Below, piece after piece: positions 1 to 9,945 of a DNA stretch of 38,521 nt. The first letter of the stretch is position 1; each line of letters opens with the position of its first letter. Location of the stretch: contig MGLK01000017.1 of NCBI GenBank assembly GCA_001794825.1, positions 88,366-126,886 of the forward strand, given 5' to 3'. This DNA is from Caulobacterales bacterium RIFCSPHIGHO2_01_FULL_70_19 (GTDB lineage Bacteria > Pseudomonadota > Alphaproteobacteria > Caulobacterales > Caulobacteraceae). Under the pieces are notes generated by a model. That model did no database searches and had not been told where the DNA came from. It saw only the letters and a list, made by a program, of their open reading frames with translations. A program made the translations under genes and the position numbers.

Positions 1-711
1 GGCGCAGGCCTCGGCGGTGGCGCCCGTGGTCAACACATCGTCGACCAGAAGGATGCGGCGACCCCGCACCCGGCGCGCGCCGGCCGCGCTGACGGAGAAG
101 GCCTTCCTGACGTTCAGGCGGCGGCCCCGCGCCGACTTGCCGCCCTGGCTGGCGGTGTGGCTCAGCCGGACCAGGGCGTCGGGCAGATAGTCGCGCCCCG
201 ACAGCCGGGCCAGCGGCCGTGCGATCTCGGCCGACTGGTTGAAGCGTCGCGACAGCAGCCGGAGAGGATGCAGCGGCACCGGGGCGATGGCGTCGGTCTC
301 GGCCAGAAGCGGCGCGGCGGCTCGGCTGATCCAGCGGGCGAACAGGGGCGCGTACGGCTGATGGTCGCCGTGCTTGAAACGCAGGATCAGGCCGCGCGAA
401 GCCTCGTCGTAGACGCAGGCTGCGCGCGCCCGGGCGAAGGCGTAGGGCCGGGCAAGGCAGGCGGCGCAGCGCTCGGAGGCGAAATCGCCCCCGTCCATCT
501 CGAAGGCGCCGCCGCAGCCGTCGCAGACCGGATCCTCAAGGAAGCTGACACGGCTCCAGGCGCCGGCGGTGAGACCGGCCCCGGCGGTCGCCTCGGGGCT
601 GTCGTGGGCGAGCGGCGGCAGCAGGAGATCGGCGAGGCCGCGGCCGAACGTCCGCCCCGCCCCCGCCGCGGCTTCCCAACGTGCGCGCCAGACCCCATCC
701 TGAGGCCGCAT
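1..711 (-). CDS. comF: ComF family phosphoribosyltransferase-like protein (3' end beyond window)
   Basis: ComF-type protein, linked in other bacteria to DNA uptake or purine salvage. About 237 residues are visible and the reading frame runs off the left edge without a stop. I read it by translating the complement. Near residues 67-84 there are two zinc-ribbon pairs (VCDGCG and CAAC). They are followed by LILRFKHGD and PVPLHPLRLLSRRFNQS, and near the window edge by the PRPP-binding loop ILLVDDVLTTGAT. This is the usual ComF domain order and only the last few residues should be missing. The ATG at 711 is the only plausible start I find, because the upstream part of the frame offers no GTG or TTG. 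That ATG overlaps the start codon of the divergent methyltransferase (shared CATG at 709-712). The family is certain. The biochemical role is not established for this group. Confidence 0.93.
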   Translation of the reverse strand, partial: MRPQDGVWRARWEAAAGAGRTFGRGLADLLLPPLAHDSPEATAGAGLTAGAWSRVSFLEDPVCDGCGGAFEMDGGDFASERCAACLARPYAFARARAACVYDEASRGLILRFKHGDHQPYAPLFARWISRAAAPLLAETDAIAPVPLHPLRLLSRRFNQSAEIARPLARLSGRDYLPDALVRLSHTASQGGKSARGRRLNVRKAFSVSAAGARRVRGRRILLVDDVLTTGATAEACA

Positions 712-1594
712 GAGTTCGTCCTCCGTCCCCCCCGTCATCTTCGACAGTCGCCGCCGTACGGCAAGACTGCATCGCAGCGAGTCCGCCATTGGCGGCGCCG
801 ATTTCCTGCACCTCCGGGCGGCGGAGAATGCGGTGCACAGCCTCGAGGCGCTGGTGCGCGAATGGCCGGAGGCCGCCGACCTTTCCGCCCACCCGGGTCC
901 GTTCGCCCGGACGCTGGCGGCGAGTTCCGCGGCGGCGCGGGTGGGGCCGGTGAAGACCGTCGCCGACCGCGCCCATCGCGCCGGCCCCGGCGAGGCGCCG
1001 CTGGACCTGCCCGACCAGTCGCAGGACCTGATCGTCTCGCTGATGAGCCTGCACTGGGCCAACGACCTGCCGGGCGCCCTGGCGCAAATCCGGCGGGCGC
1101 TGAAGCCGGACGGCCTGTTCATCGGCACCCTGCTGGGCGCGGGCACGCTGAAGGAGCTGCGGTCGGTGCTGACCGAGGCGGAGCTGGAGGCGCGCGGCGG
1201 CGCCCAGGCGCGGGTGTCCCCCTTCGCCGACGGCTTCGACGGGGCGGCCCTGCTGCAGCGGGCCGGATTCGCCCTTCCGGTCGCCGACGTGGACCGGCTG
1301 ACGGTGCGCTATCCGGACCTGTTCGCCCTGGTGCGGGATCTGCGGGCGATGGGCGAGACCAGCGCCCTGGCGGGTCCGGTCCGCCCGCTCACCCGCGGCA
1401 TCGCGGGACGTGCGGCGCAGCTCTACGCCCAGCGGTACGCGGACCCCGACGGCCGCATCCCGGCCACCTTCGAGATCGTGCACCTGGCGGGCTGGGCGCC
1501 GCACGAGAGCCAGCAGAAGCCGCTGCCGCGCGGCTCGGCGAAGATGCGGCTGGCGGATGCGCTTGGCGTGACGGAGCACACCGGCGAGGGCTGA
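710..1594 (+). CDS. NDUFAF5/BioC-like SAM methyltransferase-fold protein
   Basis: This 294-residue protein has the layout of the NDUFAF5 group, which in mitochondria modifies a complex I subunit. The N-terminus, VIFDSRRRTARLHRSE, matches the conserved start of that group. LPDQSQDLIVSLMSLHWANDLPGALAQIRRALKPDG (motif region, about residues 100-135) is the typical methyltransferase core with the post-I acidic segment. The glycine-rich SAM loop (motif I) expected near residue 58 reads DLSAHPGPFA rather than DLGCGTG, so cofactor binding may be altered. The start fits the family N-terminus. It shares CATG with the comF start, so its promoter must lie inside comF. It converges on the Flp pilin gene with a 9-base gap. 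The family is likely; substrate and activity are inferred. Confidence 0.85.
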   Translation: MSSSSVPPVIFDSRRRTARLHRSESAIGGADFLHLRAAENAVHSLEALVREWPEAADLSAHPGPFARTLAASSAAARVGPVKTVADRAHRAGPGEAPLDLPDQSQDLIVSLMSLHWANDLPGALAQIRRALKPDGLFIGTLLGAGTLKELRSVLTEAELEARGGAQARVSPFADGFDGAALLQRAGFALPVADVDRLTVRYPDLFALVRDLRAMGETSALAGPVRPLTRGIAGRAAQLYAQRYADPDGRIPATFEIVHLAGWAPHESQQKPLPRGSAKMRLADALGVTEHTGEG

Positions 1595-1603
1595 TCGGGC
1601 CGG

Positions 1604-1783
1604 TCAGCCGCCCATCGCCGCCCGGATCGCGTCCATGGCGGTGTTGAAGATGCCGCTGCCGGTGGCGCCGAAGGCGGTCAGCGCCGAGAGGATGACAAGG
1701 AAGATCAGGGCGATGATCAGCCCGTACTCGAGGGCGGTGGCGCCACGCTCGTCGTTCCGGAAACGGGACAGGAAACGTTTCAT
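1604..1783 (-). CDS. Flp/Fap type IVb pilin
   Basis: Short prepilin of 59 residues. It has a charged leader (MKRFLSRFRNDERG), then the Flp processing motif G-ATALEY and a 22-residue hydrophobic helix (GLIIALIFLVILSALTAFGA). A TadV/CpaA-type prepilin peptidase would be expected to cut after Gly14. Glu and Tyr at mature positions 5 and 6 are the family hallmark. A GGGGAGGGGG stretch just upstream serves as ribosome-binding site, which fixes the ATG at 1783. The gene lies 20 bases behind mutT and may be transcribed with it. No other tad/cpa pilus genes are in the window, so this is an orphan pilin copy. Whether it is the main pilin of the strain cannot be told. Confidence 0.92.
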   Translation of the reverse strand: MKRFLSRFRNDERGATALEYGLIIALIFLVILSALTAFGATGSGIFNTAMDAIRAAMGG

Positions 1784-1803
1784 CGGCGCCCCCTCCCCGG
1801 CGG

Positions 1804-2214
1804 CTACAGCAGGTCGCACAGCCAGGCGACCAGAGGTTCGTCCGCCGGCGGCATGGGATAGTCCCGAAGCCGGTTCGGCCGAACCCACTTCAGCGCTGCG
1901 TGCTCGCGCGCCTGCACCGTCCCCGACCACCGTCGGCACAGGTAGAGTGGCATCAACAGGTGAAAGGATTCGTAAGCGTGACTGGTGAACACGAAGGGCG
2001 CCAGACACGCCTCCTTCACGTCGATCCCCAGCTCCTCCTTCAGCTCGCGGATCAGGGCCGCCTCGGGCCGCTCGCCGGGCTCGACCTTGCCGCCCGGGAA
2101 CTCCCACAGCCCCGCCAGCTGCTTGCCCTCGGGCCGCTGGGCGATCAGCACCCGCCCGTCGGCGTCGACGAGGGCGACGGCGACGACGAGAACGGTCTTC
2201 AGCGGGTCGCTCAC
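1804..2214 (-). CDS. mutT: MutT-type Nudix hydrolase (8-oxo-dGTP diphosphatase-like)
   Basis: Nudix hydrolase of about 136 residues, expected to remove 8-oxo-dGTP from the nucleotide pool. The Nudix box is complete: GGKVEPGE, seven residues, then RELKEELGI. It is preceded by LIAQRPEGKQLAGLWEFPGG, typical of MutT. The reading frame is open further upstream, but the sensible start is the GTG at 2214. This gives MSDPLKTVLVVAVALVDADG and overlaps the argJ stop codon as GTGA, so translation is probably coupled to argJ. The C-terminus (LKWVRPNRLRDYPMPPADEPLV) also fits MutT. The gene is third in the leftward run parvulin-argJ-mutT. Substrate is assigned by family only. Confidence 0.93.
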   Translation of the reverse strand: MSDPLKTVLVVAVALVDADGRVLIAQRPEGKQLAGLWEFPGGKVEPGERPEAALIRELKEELGIDVKEACLAPFVFTSHAYESFHLLMPLYLCRRWSGTVQAREHAALKWVRPNRLRDYPMPPADEPLVAWLCDLL

Positions 2215-3590
2215 GAGCGATAGTCGCCGTTGATCTCGACGTAGCGCTTGGTCAGGTCGCAGGTCCACACGGTCGCCGAGGCCCGGCCGGAGCCCACGTC
2301 GACGGTGATGTCGATCTCCGGGTTCTTCATGTAGGCGCTCATCTTCGCCTCGTCGTAGGTCGGCGAGGGGGCGCCGTCGATCGCGGCCACATGCGGGCCG
2401 AAGCGGATCATCAGGCGATCGCGGTCGACCGGCTCCTCGGTCTTGCCCACGGCCATGACGACCCGGCCCCAGTTGGCGTCCTCCCCGGCCAGCGCGGTCT
2501 TGACCAGCGGACTGTCGGCGATCGACTTGGCCAGCTTGCGGGCCGAGGCGGGGCTAGCCGCGCCGTCGACGGTGACCTTGACGAACTTGGTCGCCCCCTC
2601 CCCGTCGCGCACCAGCTGGTGGGCGAGGTCGAGCATCACCTGGTCCAGGGCGCGCGAGAAGTCCTTCAGCCGGCGGTCGCCGACCCGGCCGATGCGCGGC
2701 GCGCCCGAGGCGCCGGTGGCGAACAGCAGGCAGGTGTCGTTGGTCGAGGTGTCGCCATCCACGGTGACGCTGTTGAAGGTGGTGCGCACGTGCAGGCCCA
2801 GCATGGCGCGCAGCACGTTCGGATGGATGTCGGCGTCGGTGACGATGAAGGCCAGCATGGTCGCCATGTCCGGCGCGATCATGCCCGAACCCTTGGCGAT
2901 CCCGGCGACCTTCACCCGGACCCCCTCGATCTCGCACTCGGCGTACGAGCCCTTCGGGAAGGTGTCGGTGGTCATGATCGCCCGCCCGGCCGCGGCCCAA
3001 TTGTCCGCCGACAACCCCGCCTCGATCTCGGGCAGGCGGGCCGCGATCTTGCGGTCGTCCAGCACAACGCCGATGACGCCGGTCGAGGCCAGCATCACGT
3101 CGCGCTGGCGGCAGCCGAAGCGCTTGGCCGCCTCTGACGCGGTGCGGCGGGCCGCGTCGGCCCCGGCCTTGCCGGTGAAGGCGTTGGCGCAGCCGGCGTT
3201 GACCACCAGGGCCCGCACGTCCGAGCCGCCGCCCTCGGCCCCCAGGTGGCGCTTGCACCAGTCGACCGGGGCCGAGCCGACCTTGTGGCGGGTGAAGACG
3301 CCTGCGCAGGTCGTGCCGGGGGCGAAGCGGAACACCACAAGGTCGTCCCGCTCGTGCTTGTAGAAGCCGGCGCGGGCCGTGGCGATCTCCACCCCCGCGA
3401 CCGGCGGGATGGCCGGAAAGGGCACGGCGAGCGGCGAGATCTCCAGCCCCGGCTTGCCGGGCGCCGCCGGCGCGAGCCGGCCGGGCGTGGCGCGCTTCAG
3501 CGCCGCGGCGAACGGATCCAGCGCCTTCTCGATGGCCTGCTCGATCTTCTGGCCGGTCGAGCCGCGACCGGGGACAGGCGGGCGGTTCAC
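2211..3590 (-). CDS. argJ: Bifunctional glutamate N-acetyltransferase / amino-acid acetyltransferase ArgJ
   Basis: ArgJ transfers the acetyl group from N-acetylornithine to glutamate and, in bifunctional forms, also uses acetyl-CoA, recycling acetyl in arginine synthesis. The 459-residue product contains VVNAGCANAFTG, STGVIG, MTTDTFPK and the self-cleavage site KGSGMIAPDMATML. Thr244 there becomes the N-terminal nucleophile of the beta chain. The C-terminus (ITVDVGSGRASATVWTCDLTKRYVEINGDYRS region) is the normal ArgJ end. Roughly 50 residues precede the usual family start and include an amphipathic stretch (IEQAIEKALDPFAAALKRA). The start is GTG at 3590, overlapping the stop of the upstream isomerase gene as GTGA. 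The 3' end overlaps mutT in the same way. Confidence 0.97.
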   Translation of the reverse strand: MNRPPVPGRGSTGQKIEQAIEKALDPFAAALKRATPGRLAPAAPGKPGLEISPLAVPFPAIPPVAGVEIATARAGFYKHERDDLVVFRFAPGTTCAGVFTRHKVGSAPVDWCKRHLGAEGGGSDVRALVVNAGCANAFTGKAGADAARRTASEAAKRFGCRQRDVMLASTGVIGVVLDDRKIAARLPEIEAGLSADNWAAAGRAIMTTDTFPKGSYAECEIEGVRVKVAGIAKGSGMIAPDMATMLAFIVTDADIHPNVLRAMLGLHVRTTFNSVTVDGDTSTNDTCLLFATGASGAPRIGRVGDRRLKDFSRALDQVMLDLAHQLVRDGEGATKFVKVTVDGAASPASARKLAKSIADSPLVKTALAGEDANWGRVVMAVGKTEEPVDRDRLMIRFGPHVAAIDGAPSPTYDEAKMSAYMKNPEIDITVDVGSGRASATVWTCDLTKRYVEINGDYRS

Positions 3591-4525
3591 GAGGCGCTCG
3601 CCGCGGCCGGAGCGGGGGCGGGGGCGGGCGATCCCGCCGGCGGGGAGGCCGGAGCCGAGGCCGGCTCCTGCGGCCGGGCGGCGTCGCCGTTCAGCAGCAC
3701 GTCGACCTCGGCCTTGCCGCGCAGCTCCTCGAGCAGCTGGCGCACGCCCTCGTAGGTCAGGTAGCGCACGATCTGCGGCCGCGCCTGCTCCAGCGTCGGC
3801 GGCGTTTCGCGGCGGCGGTCCTCGACCCGCAGCACGGCCCAGCCGCCCTCGGTCTGGAAGGGACCGACGGTCGAGCCCGCCGGCTTGTCGCGCAGGGCGT
3901 TGGCGTAGGCCTGCGGCATGACGTCCAGCGTCGAATAGCCCAGATCGCCGCCCGAGAAGCGGGTCGCCTCGTCGATGGAGCGCTCCATCGCCACCGCCTC
4001 GAAGGCGGCCCCCTGGGCCAGGATCCCGACCACCGCGTCGGCCTCCTCCTTGGTCCGCGACAGGATCAGACGGGTGCGGATCTCCTCGGAGGTCCGCGCC
4101 AGGCGCAGCTGCTCCTGGTAGAGCTCCTCGACCTTGCGCTCGGAGATGGTGTTGTTGACCACCGTCTCGACCAGCATGTCGCCGAGGATGCGCTCACGCG
4201 TCGCCTCGAGCCGCCGCTGGGCGAGGGCGGAGTTGTCCAGGCCCCGCCGCTCGGCTTCGCGGGCGAGCAGCTTCTGGTCGATGACCTCGTCGAGCACCCG
4301 GCGGAACAGGTCGGAGGTGACGTCCAGCGGCTCGCCCTCCCCGACCAGGCCCTGGGCCACGGCCTCGCGCTTGACGTCGGACGCCCAGATGGTCTCGTCC
4401 TGCACCTTCGCCACGGCCCGGTCGCCGGGCTCCGGCGGACGGGCGTCGCCGCCGCCGCGACCGCAGGCGGCCACGGCCAGGCTCAGGGCCAGCACGGCGG
4501 AAAACAGGAGGCGGGAAGGCCGCAT
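3587..4525 (-). CDS. Lipoprotein peptidylprolyl isomerase (parvulin/PrsA-SurA type)
   Basis: Periplasmic folding factor of 312 residues. It begins with a lipoprotein signal peptide (MRPSRLLFSAVLALSLAVAAC) with the lipid-modified cysteine at position 21. A SurA_N-like helical region follows (about 35-150, with VLDEVIDQKLLAREAERRG). The parvulin domain spans about 150-265 and includes the signature FSGGDLGY and later GPFQTEGGWAVLRV. The C-terminal 40 residues are a low-complexity Ala/Pro tail. The frame is open for another 630 bases upstream, antisense to secA. The ATG at 4525 is chosen because it is the one that gives a proper signal peptide. The gene diverges from secA and its stop overlaps the argJ start, placing an exported chaperone beside the export motor. 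Confidence 0.93.
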   Translation of the reverse strand: MRPSRLLFSAVLALSLAVAACGRGGGDARPPEPGDRAVAKVQDETIWASDVKREAVAQGLVGEGEPLDVTSDLFRRVLDEVIDQKLLAREAERRGLDNSALAQRRLEATRERILGDMLVETVVNNTISERKVEELYQEQLRLARTSEEIRTRLILSRTKEEADAVVGILAQGAAFEAVAMERSIDEATRFSGGDLGYSTLDVMPQAYANALRDKPAGSTVGPFQTEGGWAVLRVEDRRRETPPTLEQARPQIVRYLTYEGVRQLLEELRGKAEVDVLLNGDAARPQEPASAPASPPAGSPAPAPAPAAASAS

Positions 4526-4564
4526 GCGGGCGCGCTCCGTCTGCGGGCGGCAATAGCCCTCGCG

Positions 4565-4593
4565 TTGACAGGGATAAGGCCGGTGCTTAAGTC
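4565..4593 (+). promoter_or_regulatory. Candidate housekeeping promoter for secA
   Basis: TTGACA at 4565-4570 is separated by 17 bases from TAAGTC at 4588-4593; read as GCTTAAGTC this resembles the Caulobacter -10 consensus GCTANAWC. It lies in the 238-base region between the divergent parvulin and secA starts and would leave a leader of about 165 bases before secA. The match is by eye only. Confidence 0.4.
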
Positions 4594-4763
4594 CCGCCTG
4601 CGCCCAAGTCGAGGGGTTTTCGAATGTTCGCGCGGCCCCGTGCGACCGCCCGTCACGGGCGTTCCGGGCCGCCGTCGCCGAGGCCTCTCCGCGGCGTCTG
4701 ACCGCCGCCCTTCCGGGACCTCGTACCAGAGCCATTCGACGCTCGCCCGCCTTCGGATCACCC

Positions 4764-7658
<2,895 letters not shown>

Positions 7659-7660
7659 CC

Positions 7661-8830
7661 ATGACAGGGGCGCGCAAGGACCTGTTCTCCCGCGCCCTGT
7701 CGCTCGATCCGGAGCGGCTGCACTTCGCGGCCCACAGCCACCACCTGTGGCCTGACGCCAGCTTCGACGGCCAGGTGCGGGCCTGGGTCGAGGCCAACCA
7801 CTTCGCCGACCGCAAGTGGGACCTGATCTTCGGGGAGGTCGTGCCGGAGGCGCAGGGCCATGTCGCGGCGGAGCTTGGCCTGCCGTCGCCGGACACTGTG
7901 GTGTTCGCCTCCAACACCCACGACTTTCTGCTGCGCCTGTTCTCGGGGGTGGAGCGCAAGCCCGTGCGCATCCTGTCCACCGACGGCGAGTTCCACTCGT
8001 TCCGGCGCCAGGGCGAGCGCTGGGAGGAGGCCGGGGAGGCGGTGATCACCCGTATCCCGCTGCACCCGTTCGACAGCTTCGGCGAGCGGTTCGTCGAGGC
8101 GGCGCGCGGCGGCGGCTTCGACCTGGTCGTGGTCAGCCAGGTGTTCTTCCGCACCGGCCTGGTGTTCGATCGCATCGCCGAACTGGCGGCCCTTGCAGAC
8201 CCGGCCGGGCCGTGGGTGGTCGTCGACGGCTACCACGGCTTCATGGCCATGCCGACCGACCTGTCGGCCGTGGCGGATCGCGTTTTCTACCTGGGCGGCG
8301 GCTACAAGTACGCCATGTCCGGCGAGGGCGCGGCCTTCATGCATGCGCCCGACGGCTTCTGCCCGCGGCCGGTGATCACCGGCTGGTTCGCCGAGTTCGG
8401 CAATCTGACCGGACCTCCGAACGGAGTGCAGTACCGCGCCGACGCCGGCCGGTTCTGGGGCGCGACCTCGGACTTCACCGCCCTGTACCGCTTCAACGGC
8501 GTGCGCCGCATGCTGGCGGAGGCCGGTCTCGACACGGCGGCGGTGTCGGCCCACGCGCACGAGCTGATGCGGCGCTTCCAGACGGCTCTCGGCGAAGGCC
8601 GGGCGGGACGGCTGGACGAGGCGGAAGTCCTCAATCCGATCGGCGCGGACGAGGCCCACGCCCGCTTCCTGGCGCTGCGCCATCCGAAGGCCGCGGCGTG
8701 GAAGACCAGGCTGCTGGAAGCGGGGATCGTCACGGACGTACGCGACGACGTCATCCGCTTCGGCTTCGGCCTGTACCAGGACGAGGCCGACGTGGAGCGG
8801 CTGATCGGGACCTGCGACCGGGTTCTTTGA
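7661..8830 (+). CDS. Kynureninase-like class V PLP-dependent enzyme
   Basis: Fold-type I PLP enzyme of 389 residues from the aminotransferase class V / kynureninase superfamily. VVVDGYHGF (Asp189) and YLGGGYKYAMSGEG (Lys216) supply the expected pyridine-N contact and Schiff-base lysine. FAAHSHHLWPD near the N-terminus and the C-terminal segment DVIRFGFGLYQDEADVERL also fit the family. Kynureninase itself is not assured, because I do not see a full set of its substrate residues. No other tryptophan or kynurenine pathway gene is nearby. The ATG lies two bases after the secA stop, so the gene is likely read from the secA transcript. The same frame is open through much of secA, but that upstream part is not coding. 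Confidence 0.85.
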   Translation: MTGARKDLFSRALSLDPERLHFAAHSHHLWPDASFDGQVRAWVEANHFADRKWDLIFGEVVPEAQGHVAAELGLPSPDTVVFASNTHDFLLRLFSGVERKPVRILSTDGEFHSFRRQGERWEEAGEAVITRIPLHPFDSFGERFVEAARGGGFDLVVVSQVFFRTGLVFDRIAELAALADPAGPWVVVDGYHGFMAMPTDLSAVADRVFYLGGGYKYAMSGEGAAFMHAPDGFCPRPVITGWFAEFGNLTGPPNGVQYRADAGRFWGATSDFTALYRFNGVRRMLAEAGLDTAAVSAHAHELMRRFQTALGEGRAGRLDEAEVLNPIGADEAHARFLALRHPKAAAWKTRLLEAGIVTDVRDDVIRFGFGLYQDEADVERLIGTCDRVL

Positions 8831-8865
8831 TCCCCGGAGGGATTTGGGAGACATCCCCGGAGGGA
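8830..8865. repeat. Short direct repeat after the PLP enzyme gene
   Basis: The 13-mer ATCCCCGGAGGGA occurs at 8830-8842 and again at 8853-8865, the first copy starting at the last base of the stop codon. A related CCCCGGGGACATCC follows at about 8880-8892. Both copies contain a Shine-Dalgarno-like core but no gene starts here. The rest of the 114-base gap shows nothing else I can name. Confidence 0.5.
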
Positions 8866-8944
8866 CAGACGATACCTCGCCCCGGGGACATCCGGTACGC
8901 GGCGGACAGGTGCGACACACCCACGCGATCGGGACCGGCCCCCG

Positions 8945-9838
8945 TCAGAAGAAGGTGGTGTCGTCGCTCTTCTTCGCCTTGGGCGGCGCCGGCGTCGCCG
9001 GGCGGGACGGCGCCGGTCGGGCCGCAGGGGCGGGAGCGTCGGCGGCCGGCGGCGGCGTGACGGCGGGGTCCGTCGGCGCCGTTTCGCCGGCGGCCGGCGG
9101 GATCGGCGGCAGGGCCGGATAGGGCAGGCTGGCGTCCCCGCCGTCGGGATAAGGCAGGGGCTCGGCCCCCGCGACCGGCGCTGGGTCGATCCGGTCCGGC
9201 GCATCGAGATCGTCGCGGATGAAGGCCCAGGAGCGGCTGTCGGAGCAGGCGCAGGCCTTCATGAAGCCCTCGCGGTCGCGCCAGACGATGAGCGGATAGC
9301 GGGTCTGCAGTCCGGCGTCCCCGAGATAGCGAGACAGGGCGGCGACGAAGTCGCGACCCGCCTCGACCACCGCGCCTCGGGCCAGGTTGCCGTCGGCGGC
9401 CGGAATGCCGGCCGCGGTCCAGTTGCGCGACGGGGTGGCGGTCCAGCGCTGGTACAGCACCCAGTCGCGGGTCAGCCACAGCTCGGCGACGGTGGCACGC
9501 TCCGCCGCGGTGGACTGGGCCAGCCCCTCGCGGTCCGGCCGGGCGAAGACGATGATGCGCGCCTCGACCCCCGCCGCCCGCAGCTTGGGGACCTCCTCGG
9601 CCTCGTAGCGCTGCATGGCCGCCGAGTCGCGGTAGCCGACGATGTAGAGCGGCGCCCCGCCGCCGCCGGCGGAGATCCACGAGCTTTCGTCCAGCAGCTG
9701 CTGGATCTCGGCCTGGTGGCGGGTGACCGTCACCGGCTGGAAGCGCGCGTAGAAGTTCCAGTACGCCCAGTAGCCCCCGCCCGCGAGGGCGAGTCCGATC
9801 ACGGCGGCGAGGGCGGACCAGACGAAAAAGCGTCGCAT
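8945..9838 (-). CDS. Membrane-anchored protein of unknown function, possible CXXC-less thioredoxin fold
   Basis: A 297-residue protein I do not recognise by name. It has one N-terminal membrane anchor (about residues 4-25, FFVWSALAAVIGLALAGGGYWAYW) and a periplasmic domain of about 190 residues. The C-terminal tail is about 80 residues rich in Pro and Ala. The folded part reads APLYIVGYRDSAAMQRYEAE, then VEARIIVFARP, ATVAELWLTRDW and YPLIVWRD. This order is reminiscent of DsbC/DsbG-like thioredoxin folds, with SAAM where a CXXC would stand; that is my inference. The only cysteines in the domain form CACS late in it. The ATG at 9838 follows GGAG by 11 bases; an in-frame TTG at 9871 is less likely. 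No terminator was seen downstream. Confidence 0.8.
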   Translation of the reverse strand: MRRFFVWSALAAVIGLALAGGGYWAYWNFYARFQPVTVTRHQAEIQQLLDESSWISAGGGGAPLYIVGYRDSAAMQRYEAEEVPKLRAAGVEARIIVFARPDREGLAQSTAAERATVAELWLTRDWVLYQRWTATPSRNWTAAGIPAADGNLARGAVVEAGRDFVAALSRYLGDAGLQTRYPLIVWRDREGFMKACACSDSRSWAFIRDDLDAPDRIDPAPVAGAEPLPYPDGGDASLPYPALPPIPPAAGETAPTDPAVTPPPAADAPAPAARPAPSRPATPAPPKAKKSDDTTFF

Positions 9839-9945
9839 GCGGGGGAGCGCTCCAGCTTGGCGGTTCGTCAAGCCTAACGCCTATCATCGAATTGCGCTGC
9901 CGCGAACGCCGGAGAGGCGAACCCCCTCCGGCGACCGGGCAAGGG

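Noticed and set aside
157..1647. 496-codon plus-strand frame at the left end
   Set aside because: It runs antisense to comF and out of frame with the methyltransferase, and the product is an Arg/Gly/Pro-rich shadow.
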